Assembly: GCA_910585455.1 (NCBI GenBank)
Contig: CAJUEL010000011.1
Coordinates: 47,736 to 111,735 of the forward strand
DNA: 64,000 nt
Origin: an uncultured Eisenbergiella sp.
GTDB lineage: Bacteria > Bacillota > Clostridia > Lachnospirales > Lachnospiraceae
Direction: 5' to 3'
Part shown: positions 50,753 through 62,766 of the stretch, piece after piece
Position numbering within the stretch: the stretch's first letter is position 1
How the letters are laid out: each line of letters starts with the position of its first letter
Translations under genes and position numbers: made by a program
The notes under the pieces: model-generated
The model's input: the letters and a program-made list of their open reading frames with translations, nothing else
Told to the model about the DNA's origin: nothing
The model's database searches: none

Positions 50753-51727
50753 ATGCTCAATTTAAAGAAACTGGCCGGTGAAGAGACCGGCGTGATGGAT
50801 GCGTATAAAATGGACTGGGAGGCGCAGAAAATCGACTTTTATGAGGATGTGCCCTATGGAATGGGCGGCGATCATCCGATGTATCTGGATCTGATGATGC
50901 CGAAGGAAAGGAATGCGGAAAAAAGCCCGGTTATCATCTGGGTTCATGGCGGCGGCTGGAGCAATGCAGAGCTGACCAAAAAATACCGTCCCTCCCATGC
51001 CTTGGCGCAGGCGTGCCACATGGGCTTTGTCTGTGCCAGCATTGAGTACAGGCTCGTGACCGAAAAGCCATTTCCGGCGCCCGTTGAGGATTGCAAATGT
51101 GCCGTCCGTTTTTTAAAGGCGCATGAAAAAGAGCTGGGAATTGATCCGGACAATATCGGTATCTGGGGAGAATCTGCCGGCGGTCAGCTGGCGGCGCTTG
51201 TGGGGGCCTCATATCAGAATGCGCGCCTGGAGGGAACGGGCGGATGGAACGAATATGACAGCAGTGTCAGGGCGGTTTGCGACTGGTACTGCGGCGGGGA
51301 CATGACGCATATGGGGGCGTATCTGTGTCCTGAGGTACAAATGCGGGCAAAGGAGCTGGGCGTGGAGCTCACTCTGATGCCACAGCAGAAGGAAGGACGG
51401 GAAGAGGAGCTGGATGAAATGCAAAGAGCGCTTCCTGCTTTGATATTTGGAAAGCCGGGAAACGAAGCGGCAGAGCTTTCCATGGATATCAGCCCGATTT
51501 TTTATGTGAATCAGAAGCAGCCGGCGTTTCTTTTGATGCATGGCGATTCCGATCAGCTCGTGTCGCCGCAGTTTTCCTACAATTATTATGATGCGCTGCT
51601 CAAATACGGGCATGACGCCACCTTTGTTGTGGTGCCCCGCCAGGGACATGGATTTTTTAATGGACAGGGATATTATGATATTGTCCTGAATTTTTTTGAA
51701 AAAAAGCTGACAAAGTCCGTACAGTGA
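50753..51727 (+). CDS. Alpha/beta hydrolase, esterase/lipase (BD-FAE-like)
   Basis: A 324-residue cytoplasmic esterase: oxyanion motif WVHGGGW, nucleophile elbow IWGESAGGQLAAL, acid region LLMHGDSDQLVSPQ and the His in PRQGHGFFNG, so the Ser-Asp-His triad is intact. AAAGGAGG lies about ten bases before ATG 50753; the ATG at 50744 is too close to it. The family includes acetylxylan and other carbohydrate esterases; the substrate here is unknown. It lies directly after LIR2. Confidence 0.87.
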   Translation: MLNLKKLAGEETGVMDAYKMDWEAQKIDFYEDVPYGMGGDHPMYLDLMMPKERNAEKSPVIIWVHGGGWSNAELTKKYRPSHALAQACHMGFVCASIEYRLVTEKPFPAPVEDCKCAVRFLKAHEKELGIDPDNIGIWGESAGGQLAALVGASYQNARLEGTGGWNEYDSSVRAVCDWYCGGDMTHMGAYLCPEVQMRAKELGVELTLMPQQKEGREEELDEMQRALPALIFGKPGNEAAELSMDISPIFYVNQKQPAFLLMHGDSDQLVSPQFSYNYYDALLKYGHDATFVVVPRQGHGFFNGQGYYDIVLNFFEKKLTKSVQ

Positions 51728-51895
51728 CACTCTGAAAGTGGGATAATGGGTCTATAAAAAGAAAAACGGCGATGTAGATTTCTTAAGAAATTCGGTCATG
51801 ACAAAACGGCATTTTGGGAGTATACTAAAGCATGGTATTCATCGTGAGCGTTCATTTCACCGTTCATGATATTTGATGACAGGAGGCTTTGGCGT

Positions 51896-52564
51896 ATGGA
51901 CAGAATGCCGCAACCGGGAGATATTTACCGGAATTTGAATGGAGAGCTTTTTCGCATCATAACGCTCGCAGAGCATGCGGACAGGAAAGAAGCTCTGGTG
52001 GTTTATCAGGCGCTTGACAAGGATATGCGGGTATACGCGCTGCCGTTGGAGGCATTTTCGGATGGGGAAGACGCAGGGAAAGAGAAGCGATTTATCCTGG
52101 TCCCCGCTGTGGGTACGGCTCCCGTGGCTTCCGGCCAGGCAGCTGGATGTTCCCAGATACCAGAGGCGGGAACGCTGCCTGTGCGAAATGAAACAGCGCA
52201 TGAGGTACAGACACGACCGGCGCAAGGCGGATTGGAACCGGAGGAGAAAGAACAGCCTGCACAGAGTGGAAATGGTCCGGAGGCAAAAGAGCAGTCTGAG
52301 AGAAGTCAGCAGGAGGCGGAAGTGCAGATGCCGGAGGAATTTGTGCTGGATCCGGGACTGCTCGCATTTCTGGAGGCGGACAGCTATGAGAAGAAGCTGG
52401 AAATCTACGCATCTCTTGCGGGAAGGGCGGATGAATCGATGCTCAACACGATCGCTATATCCCTCGATCTGGAGCTTTCCGGCGATACGCTGGAGGATCA
52501 GTATGCCAATCTGAAGAACTGTCTGCTCATGCTGGAGAAGTACGAGTGCAACAGACTGCGTTGA
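51896..52564 (+). CDS. DUF1653-domain protein
   Basis: A 222-residue protein of unknown function. The N-terminal part (about 1-55) matches DUF1653: PQPGDIYRNLNGELFRIIT, then ALVVYQALDKDMRVYALPLE. A Gln/Glu/Ala-rich linker (about 75-145) joins it to a helical acidic C-terminal domain (FVLDPGLLAFLEADSYEKKL). AGGAGG lies nine bases before ATG 51896. Confidence 0.7.
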   Translation: MDRMPQPGDIYRNLNGELFRIITLAEHADRKEALVVYQALDKDMRVYALPLEAFSDGEDAGKEKRFILVPAVGTAPVASGQAAGCSQIPEAGTLPVRNETAHEVQTRPAQGGLEPEEKEQPAQSGNGPEAKEQSERSQQEAEVQMPEEFVLDPGLLAFLEADSYEKKLEIYASLAGRADESMLNTIAISLDLELSGDTLEDQYANLKNCLLMLEKYECNRLR

Positions 52565-52646
52565 GCCGGGATGCCGGATTTTAGAACGCATGGCTGATGG
52601 GACCGCTGTTTTCTTTTTATAAATCTATGATCCGGAGGAAAACAGT

Positions 52647-53555
52647 ATGGCATATGATTTGGACGGACGTCTGGTGATCGGCGTATCCACAAGAACGCTT
52701 TTTGATTTATCCTGTGAAAACAGAATTTTTGAGCGGCAGGGGCTGGAGGCATACCGGAAATATCAGATCGAGCATGAGGAAGAGGTATTAAAGCCCGGTC
52801 CCGGCTTTGCGCTGGTGCGCGCGCTGCTTTCCATCAACGAAGCGGCGGTCGGCGGATCGCGGGTGGAGGTGATCATCATGTCACACAATAACGCGGACAC
52901 CTCCGTACGGCTTTTTCGCTCCATCGCTTATTACGGGCTGCATATTACGCGTGCGGTCTTTTCGGGCGGCAGCCCGCTGGTGCCATATTTAAATGCCTTT
53001 GGGACGGATCTGTTTTTATCCGCCAATGAAGAGGATGTACAGCAGGCGATCGACAGCGGAATTGCGGCGGGAATTATCTGCACGGACAGGCGTGAGGGGC
53101 ATTTTGCGGATTCTGTCATCGATCAGATCAGGATCGCCTTTGACGGGGACGCGGTGTTGTTTTCGGATGAATCGGAGCGGATTTTTAAGCGGGATGGCCT
53201 GGAGGCCTTTGAGGAAAATGAGCGGAGGCTGGCTGACAGTCCCTTAAAGGAGGGACCCTTTGCAAATTTTTTAAAGGCCCTGTCCTCCCTGCAGCGGGAG
53301 TTTGAAGGCAGAATTCCCATCCGTACGGCGCTTGTGACCTCGCGGTGCGCTCCCGCGCACGAACGGGTGGTGCGGACCCTGCGCGCGTGGAATGTGCGGG
53401 TGGATGAAGCTTTTTTTCTGGGAGGCGTGTCCAAACGGAATGTGCTGGCGGCGTTTGGGGCGCACATCTTTTTTGACGATCAGGAAATCCATACCCGCCG
53501 GGCGGCGGAAGTGGTGCCCGCAGCGCGGGTGCCGTTAAGAAGTCGGGCTGGCTGA
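52647..53555 (+). CDS. 5'-nucleotidase (cytosolic NT5C1-like family)
   Basis: A 302-residue protein of the PF06189-type 5'-nucleotidases, which hydrolyse nucleoside monophosphates. Typical parts are LVIGVSTRTLFDLSCENRIF, VIIMSHNNADTSVRLF, ITRAVFSGG, LFLSANEEDVQQAI, IAFDGDAVLFSDESE (HAD-like acidic site) and the late HIFFDDQEIH. CGGAGG precedes the start. The sfsA-mutY fusion follows 28 bases later. Confidence 0.85.
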   Translation: MAYDLDGRLVIGVSTRTLFDLSCENRIFERQGLEAYRKYQIEHEEEVLKPGPGFALVRALLSINEAAVGGSRVEVIIMSHNNADTSVRLFRSIAYYGLHITRAVFSGGSPLVPYLNAFGTDLFLSANEEDVQQAIDSGIAAGIICTDRREGHFADSVIDQIRIAFDGDAVLFSDESERIFKRDGLEAFEENERRLADSPLKEGPFANFLKALSSLQREFEGRIPIRTALVTSRCAPAHERVVRTLRAWNVRVDEAFFLGGVSKRNVLAAFGAHIFFDDQEIHTRRAAEVVPAARVPLRSRAG

Positions 53556-53583
53556 CAGGATTTTGAATATATATGGAGAATAT

Positions 53584-55398
53584 ATGGAATATAAGGATAT
53601 AGTCCCGGGCAGATTTTGCGAGAGGAAAAACCGCTTTATCGCCCAGGTGGAGGTACAGGAGGGGGCACAGGTACACAGGGAGAATGTGCACGTAAAAAAT
53701 ACGGGGCGCTGTCAGGAGCTTTTTGTGCCGGGCGCAGAGGTCTGGCTGGAAAAGAGCGCAGCCAAAGGAAGGAAAACGGCATATGATCTGGTCGGCGTGA
53801 AAAAAGGCGATGTGCTTGTGAATGTGGACTCCAATGCGCCGAATGGGGCAGTGCGGGAATGGCTGGAATCCGGCGGTTATTTTAAGGATGTCACCCTGAT
53901 CCGCCCGGAGACGGTCCATGGCAGTTCCAGATTTGATTTTTATGTGGAAGCGGGCGGAAGGAAGATTTTTATAGAGGTTAAGGGGGTGACGCTGGAGCGG
54001 CAGAGCATGGCTATGTTTCCGGATGCGCCCTCCCTGCGGGCATTAAAGCATGTGGAGGAGCTGCGGCAGGCGCTGGGAGAGGGCTATGAATGCTATGTGC
54101 TCTTTGTCATCCAGATGAAAGGCGTTTCCGGATTTACCCCCAACAGAGAGACACAGCCGGAATTTGCGGATGCCCTGCTCTTTGCGCAGCGGGCAGGCGT
54201 GCGCGTTCTCGCCTATGATTGTCTGGTGACTCAAAACAGCATGCGGATTTCGGAGCCGGTGCCGGTCATTCTGGATGAGGATGAGGCTCTTTTAAACCAT
54301 ATTGCGCAGCCCCTGCTGGTGTGGTATGATGCCAACAGGCGCAGTCTGCCATGGCGGGAGACGCCGACTCCCTATCGGGTCTGGGTTTCGGAGATCATGC
54401 TGCAGCAGACCAGGGTGGAGGCGGTCAAGCCCTATTTTGGGCGCTTTATGGAGGAGCTGCCGGATATCGCCGCTTTGGCGGCGGCGCCGGAGGATGTGCT
54501 GCTTAAGCTGTGGGAAGGGCTGGGATATTACAGCCGCGCGCGAAACCTGAAAAAGGCGGCGGTTCAGATCATGGAAGCGTATGATGGGCAGATGCCCGCA
54601 GATTTTGAAAGCTTAAAGAGACTTTCCGGCATTGGCAGCTACACGGCGGGCGCGATCGCATCCATCGCCTTCGGACTGGCTGTGCCCGCCGTGGACGGGA
54701 ATGTGCTACGGGTTCTTTCCAGACTGCTTTCCTTTGACGCAGACGTATTAAATCCGGCGGTGAAGCGGGATGTGGAGCAAAGGCTTTTGACCGTGATGCC
54801 CAAAGACCGTCCGGGTGATTTTAATCAGGCGCTCATGGAGCTGGGTGCGATGGTCTGTGTGCCCAACGGCGCGCCGAAGTGTGAGGAATGTCCCTGGAAT
54901 GGGCTGTGCCGGGCAAACCGTGACAATGCGCAGCTGCAATATCCCAAAAAGAGCGCCAAAAAGCCGAGACAGATTGAAAAGCGTACGGTTCTCGTGCTCC
55001 GGGACGCAAATCGTGTCGCGATCCGCAAGCGCCCCAAAGATGGGCTGCTGGCAGGGCTTTATGAGTTCCCATCCCTCGACGGGCATATGTCGCGGGAGGA
55101 GGTGCTTTTATGGCTGAAGGAGCGGGGCATGGATGCCGTGCGAATAGAGAAGCTTCCTTCTGCGAAACATATATTTACGCATAAGGAATGGCATATGAAT
55201 GGCTATTATGTACAGGCAGACAGGCTGGAGCGGATGAAAGCGGATGATACGCTTTTGTTTGTCGAACCGGAGGAAACGGAGGAAAAGTATCCGATTCCGT
55301 CCGCTTATGCCGCCTATACCCGGTATCTGGATATCAAAACGGGCAGCAGCCGGATAAGGGCGGAAATTGACAGGAAAAAAGAAGAGAAAGGAAAATAA
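53584..55398 (+). CDS. SfsA nuclease - MutY adenine glycosylase fusion
   Basis: A 604-residue fusion. Residues 1-232 are SfsA, a DNA/RNA-binding protein of the PD-(D/E)XK kind (SSRFDFYVEAGGRKIFIEVK, then MFPDAPSLRALKHVEEL). Residues about 235-604 are MutY, which removes adenine opposite 8-oxoguanine: RRSLPWRETPTPYRVWVSEI, the LQQTRVEAV motif with the catalytic Glu, helix-hairpin-helix GIGSYTAGAI, VDGNVLRVLSR with the Asp, four clustered Cys (CVPNGAPKCEECPWNGLC), and a Nudix-like C-terminal domain. ATG 53584 has GGAG four bases upstream. There is no frame break between the halves. Confidence 0.9.
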   Translation: MEYKDIVPGRFCERKNRFIAQVEVQEGAQVHRENVHVKNTGRCQELFVPGAEVWLEKSAAKGRKTAYDLVGVKKGDVLVNVDSNAPNGAVREWLESGGYFKDVTLIRPETVHGSSRFDFYVEAGGRKIFIEVKGVTLERQSMAMFPDAPSLRALKHVEELRQALGEGYECYVLFVIQMKGVSGFTPNRETQPEFADALLFAQRAGVRVLAYDCLVTQNSMRISEPVPVILDEDEALLNHIAQPLLVWYDANRRSLPWRETPTPYRVWVSEIMLQQTRVEAVKPYFGRFMEELPDIAALAAAPEDVLLKLWEGLGYYSRARNLKKAAVQIMEAYDGQMPADFESLKRLSGIGSYTAGAIASIAFGLAVPAVDGNVLRVLSRLLSFDADVLNPAVKRDVEQRLLTVMPKDRPGDFNQALMELGAMVCVPNGAPKCEECPWNGLCRANRDNAQLQYPKKSAKKPRQIEKRTVLVLRDANRVAIRKRPKDGLLAGLYEFPSLDGHMSREEVLLWLKERGMDAVRIEKLPSAKHIFTHKEWHMNGYYVQADRLERMKADDTLLFVEPEETEEKYPIPSAYAAYTRYLDIKTGSSRIRAEIDRKKEEKGK

Positions 55399-55400
55399 GA

Positions 55401-56423
55401 ATGAAACTGTTATCCATCGCGATTCCCTGCTACAATTCGCAGGACTATATGGCAAATTGCATCGAATCCCTGTTACCCGGCGGAGAGGATGTGGAAATCC
55501 TCATTGTCGATGACGGGTCCAGGGATCAGACGGCACAGATTGCAGACGAATATGCAGCCCAATACCCCACGATTGTCAAAGCGATCCATCAGGAGAACGG
55601 CGGCCACGGCTCTGCGGTGAACGCCGGCATCGCGAATGCCTCCGGATTATATTTCAAGGTGGTGGACAGCGATGACTGGGTAAAGGAGGAAGCCTATCTG
55701 ACGATTCTTTCAACACTCCGGGAGCTGACCGGAGGGGAAAGTACGCTGGACATGCTCATCAGCAATTTTGTTTATGAAAAAGAGGGGGAACGGCGGAAAA
55801 AGGTCATGCATTACCGGCATATTATGCCTCAGGACAGACTGTTTACCTGGGACGAATGCGGACATTTCCGTCCCGGCAAGTATATCCTGATGCATTCCGT
55901 CATTTATCGGACGAAGCTTCTTAAGGAATGTCATCTGCATCTTCCGGAGCATACCTTTTACGTGGATAATCTCTATGTTTTTGAACCGCTGCCCTATGTG
56001 CGCACCATGTATTATCTGGATGTGAATTTCTACCGATATTATATCGGGCGCGCGGACCAGTCCGTCAATGAAAAGGTTATGATCGGACGCATAGACCAGC
56101 AGATCCGGGTGAACAAGCTGATGGTCGATTATATGGTCGAAAAGAAAAAGAGCCTGCTCAATAAAAAAACGAAGGCTTATATGATCAATTATCTGGATAT
56201 CATCACCACGATTTCCTCGATTCTGCTCATCCGTTCCGGAACGGACGAAGCGCTGGAGAAAAAGAAGGAGCTGTTAAATTATATCAAACAGAAGGATCGC
56301 GCGCTCTATAAAAAGCTGCGCTATGGGTTGCTGGGTAATTGCATGAATCTGCCCGGGAAGGTAGGGCGCTGGATTTCTGTGGAGGGATATAAGATCTGTC
56401 AGCACTTTTTCGGGTTCAATTAA
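55401..56423 (+). CDS. Family 2 glycosyltransferase
   Basis: A 340-residue GT-A glycosyltransferase: LLSIAIPCYNSQDYM, ILIVDDGSRDQTAQI, GHGSAVNAGIANASG and VVDSDDWVKEEAY supply the nucleotide-sugar and metal sites. No membrane helices are seen. It starts two bases after the preceding stop. The target (wall polymer, lipid or exopolysaccharide) is unknown. Confidence 0.88.
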   Translation: MKLLSIAIPCYNSQDYMANCIESLLPGGEDVEILIVDDGSRDQTAQIADEYAAQYPTIVKAIHQENGGHGSAVNAGIANASGLYFKVVDSDDWVKEEAYLTILSTLRELTGGESTLDMLISNFVYEKEGERRKKVMHYRHIMPQDRLFTWDECGHFRPGKYILMHSVIYRTKLLKECHLHLPEHTFYVDNLYVFEPLPYVRTMYYLDVNFYRYYIGRADQSVNEKVMIGRIDQQIRVNKLMVDYMVEKKKSLLNKKTKAYMINYLDIITTISSILLIRSGTDEALEKKKELLNYIKQKDRALYKKLRYGLLGNCMNLPGKVGRWISVEGYKICQHFFGFN

Positions 56424-56447
56424 TGTGCTTTTTCAGCATGATTCTTG

Positions 56448-56476
56448 TTGCCGACAAAAAGGAAGTGTGCTAGAAT
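56448..56476 (+). promoter_or_regulatory. Promoter of carB
   Basis: TTGCCG (56448-56453), 17-base spacer, TAGAAT (56471-56476), 45 bases before the start. No pyrimidine attenuator is visible. Confidence 0.65.
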
Positions 56477-56520
56477 AACGATGAATTATTTGAGGGAAAA
56501 AGAAAGGACGGGTGGATTTC

Positions 56521-59745
<3,225 letters not shown>

Positions 59746-59844
59746 GCGCTTTCTGTCCGGAAACAGCAGGATTTCTGGCTTGCAGGGATTTTTACCGGCG
59801 GTTGAATCTGTGCGATACGGAGAGCCCTGGTCAATGTAAATGAT

Positions 59845-59882
59845 ATGGTCTGTGCATGTTGTTTTGTGCACAGACCATTTTT
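59845..59882 (+). terminator. Terminator of carB
   Basis: ATGGTCTGTGCA (59845-59856) pairs with TGCACAGACCAT (59867-59878), followed by TTTT. Confidence 0.85.
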
Positions 59883-60008
59883 CATACGATAGGAAACTTC
59901 GTTTCTTATCGTATGAAAAATGACGTTAATGCGTACTCGCGCGCGAGGAAGAAGTTGCCTGTTGGCAACCGCGCTCGACGCGGAGTGTGCGCTTTGCGCA
60001 CACTTTTT
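59878..60008. repeat. Nested-hairpin repeat element, copy B
   Basis: A palindrome TTTTTCATACGATAGGAAAC / GTTTCTTATCGTATGAAAAA is followed by a core running from GACGTTAATGCGTACTCGCGCG through GTTGCCTGTTGGCAAC and CCGCGCTCGACGCGG to GTGCGCTTTGCGCACAC and TTTTT. It differs from copy A at scattered positions that often keep the stems paired (CTGCCTGTCGGCAG against TTGCCTGTTGGCAA). The remaining sequence to 60130 holds no gene. Confidence 0.85.
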
Positions 60009-60130
60009 CACATTTTCATAATTCTTTGCATCTTCTTTAGAAAATTTTCCGAAATCCATATCATTCATTTTCAGATTTCATTCCTATACTGTAAAAAAGC
60101 GGAAGAACCGGTAAACAAGGAGGGAACGAT

Positions 60131-60640
60131 ATGAGTTTTGATGTTTTAGTACAATATTTCAGCCAGTACGGCGCGATTGCCATTTTTGTCATTGTGCTAT
60201 TGGAATATATGAATCTGCCCGGCTTTCCGGCAGGGGTGATCATGCCGCTCGCCGGTGTATGGGCAGCGCATGGAAGGATCAATTTTATAATTGCGCTTCT
60301 GATCACGACAGCGGCAGGCGTTTTGGGAAGCTGGATTTTATATCTGCTGGGTTATAAGGGCGGTGGAGTTTTCTTAAACTGGTATCTGAAAAAATTTCCG
60401 GGACAGAGGGAGGCGATCGAAAAGAATTTCGATATGCTTCGCAGGAAAGGAGCTGTGGGTATTTTTATCAGCAAGCTGATTCCGATGGTCAGAACGCTGA
60501 TCTCCATTCCGGCAGGCGTGTTGAAAATGAATTTCTGGCAGTACACGGTAAGCTCTGCGTTGGGGGTGGCGGTCTGGAATCTGTTTTTTGTGGGAGCCGG
60601 CTATGTGCTCGGGGATGCGGTTTTTCAATATCTGAGCTGA
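60131..60640 (+). CDS. DedA-family membrane protein
   Basis: A 169-residue DedA/SNARE-associated protein with about four membrane segments. Family signs are LEYMNLPGFPAGVIMPLAG, LGSWILYLLGYKGG and the re-entrant block ISKLIPMVRTLISIPAGVLKMNFWQY with the conserved Arg. DedA proteins act in lipid flipping, including undecaprenyl phosphate recycling, and need the proton gradient. AAGGAGGG precedes the start. A glycosyltransferase follows by ten bases. Confidence 0.9.
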   Translation: MSFDVLVQYFSQYGAIAIFVIVLLEYMNLPGFPAGVIMPLAGVWAAHGRINFIIALLITTAAGVLGSWILYLLGYKGGGVFLNWYLKKFPGQREAIEKNFDMLRRKGAVGIFISKLIPMVRTLISIPAGVLKMNFWQYTVSSALGVAVWNLFFVGAGYVLGDAVFQYLS

Positions 60641-60670
60641 GAAAATGAAGTGAAAGGAATGGATAGAGCG

Positions 60671-61882
60671 ATGAAAATTGCGATGATGACGAACAATTAT
60701 AAGCCGTTTATTGCCGGTGTGCCTCTTTCGGTGGAAAGGCTGGCGGAAAGCTTAAGGAATCTGGGACATGAGGTGGTCGTGTTTGCGCCGACATATACCA
60801 ATATGGAGGAGGAAGAAGGGGTAGTGCGCTATCGTTCCCTGATCAGGAGCGTCTGCAGAGGGGCTGCGGTTCCGGACTGCCTGGATCCTGCCATTGAGAA
60901 GGCATTTCGGGAGGGGGATTTTGACATCATACATGTGCATCATCCGATGGTAATTGGATGGACAGCGCTTCATTTATCAAAAAAATATCATATTCCAGTG
61001 GTGTTGACCTATCATACAAGATATGAGCAATATCTGCACTATGTCGGAATGTCCTGTATGAAAAATGCGATGCCAGCCTATATGAGGGCCTTTGCCGACC
61101 GGTGCGACGGGGTGATCGCACCTACGCCCGGCATGAGAGAATATCTGGAGGGAATCGGTGTGCGCGTACCGCTGTTTGTTCTGCCGACCGGAATATCCAA
61201 AGACGGATTTGTGCCACAGCAGAGTAAGGTGCAGGCGCTGCGAAAGGAGCTTGCAGGAGAAGGACAGCGCTTGTTTGTGACGGTGGCGCGTCTGGCAAAG
61301 GAGAAAAATCTGGAATTTCTGCTGGACAGCCTTGCGGCATATAAGCGATCCGGTAAAGCGGACTTTAAGCTCGCGCTGGTCGGCGAGGGACCGCAGGAAG
61401 GGCATTTGAGAAAATATGCGGTGAAGCTGGGGCTGGAAAAGGAAATCGTATTTGTGGGAAAGGTGCAAAACTGCGAGGTGAAAAATTATTGTGCGGCGGC
61501 GGATTTGTTTTTGTTTTCATCCACATCGGAAACGCAGGGAATCGTATCATTAGAAGCGATGGCTGCCGGGACGCCGGTGCTGGCGGTGGATGCGACCGGA
61601 ACCAGGGATATTGTAAAAAACGGTATAAACGGATGGATGACAGAGGAATCTGTGGATGCTTTTTCCCAAAAGCTGGCATGGCTTTTGGAGGATGGTGCAG
61701 ACAGGATCACGGCGTTGCGGCAGGGGGCGAAAAGGACTGTAGAATGCTACAGCGAATATGCGGTCGCCATGCATGCGGCTTCCTGCTATAGGGAGGCGAT
61801 GGAATACCGGCTGCAAAAGGAGCGCAGTCAGGCCGTTCTGCGCTACAGCACAGCCTGCCGTCAGCATTGGATGCATATATGA
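60671..61882 (+). CDS. Family 4 glycosyltransferase
   Basis: A GT-B fold enzyme of about 403 residues: KIAMMTNNYKPFIAGVPLSV and HVHHPMVIGW in the acceptor half; FVTVARLAKEKNLEFLLDSL, LVGEGPQEGHLR and STSETQGIVSLEAMAAGTPV (E-x7-E) in the donor half. It resembles diacylglycerol-glucosyl and phosphatidylinositol-mannosyl transferases, so a glycolipid role is likely. ATG 60671 fits the family start; ATG 60659 lies closer to an AAAGGA. It is in one operon with DedA. Confidence 0.88.
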   Translation: MKIAMMTNNYKPFIAGVPLSVERLAESLRNLGHEVVVFAPTYTNMEEEEGVVRYRSLIRSVCRGAAVPDCLDPAIEKAFREGDFDIIHVHHPMVIGWTALHLSKKYHIPVVLTYHTRYEQYLHYVGMSCMKNAMPAYMRAFADRCDGVIAPTPGMREYLEGIGVRVPLFVLPTGISKDGFVPQQSKVQALRKELAGEGQRLFVTVARLAKEKNLEFLLDSLAAYKRSGKADFKLALVGEGPQEGHLRKYAVKLGLEKEIVFVGKVQNCEVKNYCAAADLFLFSSTSETQGIVSLEAMAAGTPVLAVDATGTRDIVKNGINGWMTEESVDAFSQKLAWLLEDGADRITALRQGAKRTVECYSEYAVAMHAASCYREAMEYRLQKERSQAVLRYSTACRQHWMHI

Positions 61883-61884
61883 TA

Positions 61885-61955
61885 AAAAAGTGTGCGCAAG
61901 TACGTATTAACGTCTATTTTTATACGATAGGGAACGAGGTTTCCTATCGTATGAA
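61885..61955. repeat. Nested-hairpin repeat element, copy C (inverted, internally deleted)
   Basis: On the minus strand it reads CATACGATAGGAAAC CTC GTTCCCTATCGTAT, then GACGTTAATACGTACTTGCG and GCGCACACTTTTTT. The outer parts of copies A and B are kept while about 60 bases of the core are missing. Confidence 0.75.
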
Positions 61956-61957
61956 AA

Positions 61958-61990
61958 CAGGACCGGGCAGAAAATGCCCGATCCTGTTTG
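61958..61990. terminator. Bidirectional terminator between GT4 and the DtxR/MntR gene
   Basis: CAGGACCGGGCA pairs with TGCCCGATCCTG (one mismatch) around GAAAA, with T-rich tails on the plus strand and, through the AAAAC before it, on the minus strand. Confidence 0.7.
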
Positions 61991-62021
61991 GGAAAACGAT
62001 ATTATTCACATGATTTTATTG

Positions 62022-62387
62022 TTATTGCGATTGGATATGCTTTTTGATCGCGGCAAAGCTTTCCGGACTCACGTCATGCTCCATCTTGCAGGCGTCGGTG
62101 ACGGCGACCTTCGGATCCACGCCGAGGCTTATGAGCCATTCGGAAATGACCTGGTGGCGTTCGTAAATCATTTCGGCGATCTTGCGACCGGAATCGGTCA
62201 GATAAATAAATCCCTCTTTTGTTACCGTGATATGATTGTTCTCCCGGAGATTCTTCATTGCGACGCTGACGCTGGATTTCTTGAATCCCATTTCCTCCGA
62301 TATGTCCACAGAACGCACGACGGGGTGGCTTTTGCTCAGAATCAATATGGTTTCCAGATAATTTTCGGCAGATTCATTCATTGCCAT
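62022..62387 (-). CDS. DtxR/MntR-family metal-dependent regulator
   Basis: A 121-residue regulator: NESAENYLETILILSK at the N-terminus, the HTH VRSVDISEEMGFKKSSVSVAMKNL, the wing ITVTKEGFIYLTDSG, and metal-binding and dimerisation helices with ERHQVISEWL and CKMEHDVSPESF. It lacks the SH3-like third domain, like MntR. ATG 62387 has AGGATG upstream on the minus strand; the longer frame to 62513 adds a leader with no family match. It likely senses Mn2+ or Fe2+. No transporter is adjacent in the window. Confidence 0.85.
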   Translation of the reverse strand: MAMNESAENYLETILILSKSHPVVRSVDISEEMGFKKSSVSVAMKNLRENNHITVTKEGFIYLTDSGRKIAEMIYERHQVISEWLISLGVDPKVAVTDACKMEHDVSPESFAAIKKHIQSQ

Positions 62388-62475
62388 GTAACATTCACAT
62401 CCTTTCTTTATGGGTGCATCGAAGCGGATTGCATTTTCTCCGCAAGTTTCGGCATCCACAACATGACCTTTATTT

Positions 62476-62495
62476 TTTAGTATATCACGTCTAAA
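62476..62495. promoter_or_regulatory. Possible operator of the DtxR/MntR gene
   Basis: TTTAGTATATCACGTCTAAA has inverted ends TTTAG/CTAAA and lies in the leader region of the regulator, where autoregulatory DtxR-family sites are usual. The match to any consensus is partial. Confidence 0.35.
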
Positions 62496-62507
62496 TGACA
62501 GGATCAA

Positions 62508-62536
62508 TTGCAAATTGAAAGAAATTATTGTATAAT
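62508..62536 (+). promoter_or_regulatory. Strong plus-strand promoter with no clear gene
   Basis: TTGCAA (62508-62513), 17-base spacer, TATAAT (62531-62536). It reads into 62543-62730, where I see a GTAACGGCTCAG repeat half-copy and no frame with a ribosome binding site. What it transcribes is unclear; it may reach the Abi module. Confidence 0.55.
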
Positions 62537-62544
62537 TTTAATAA

Positions 62545-62565
62545 AAGGTAACGGCTCAGACGGCG
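62545..62565. repeat. GTAACAG repeat, degenerate half copy
   Basis: GGTAACGGCTCAGACGGCG resembles GTAACAGCTCAGACC at 21520. It lies at the expected start of the transcript from 62508. Confidence 0.35.
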
Positions 62566-62731
62566 ATATCATTTGTTCTGTCTCCGGCGGCGCCAGACCA
62601 AATGGCATTGCTGCCAATAAAAGTTTTGTCGCGCTTGAGTATGCGAAAATCATTTTGAGTACGCATTATACGAGTTTAGAGATATTAAATATCAAACAAT
62701 AACATATAATATAAATAGCTGTAGAAATTGC

Positions 62732-62760
62732 TTGACATGAAGTTCAAAGTTGAGTAAGAT
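62732..62760 (+). promoter_or_regulatory. Promoter of the Abi-associated RNA
   Basis: Perfect TTGACA (62732-62737), 17-base spacer, TAAGAT (62755-62760). Transcription would start near 62767. Confidence 0.8.
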
Positions 62761-62766
62761 AAATAC

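Noticed and set aside
62508..62702. Open frame of 64 codons after the promoter at 62508
   Set aside because: It would begin at a TTG that is part of the -35 box, has no ribosome binding site and matches no family I know.
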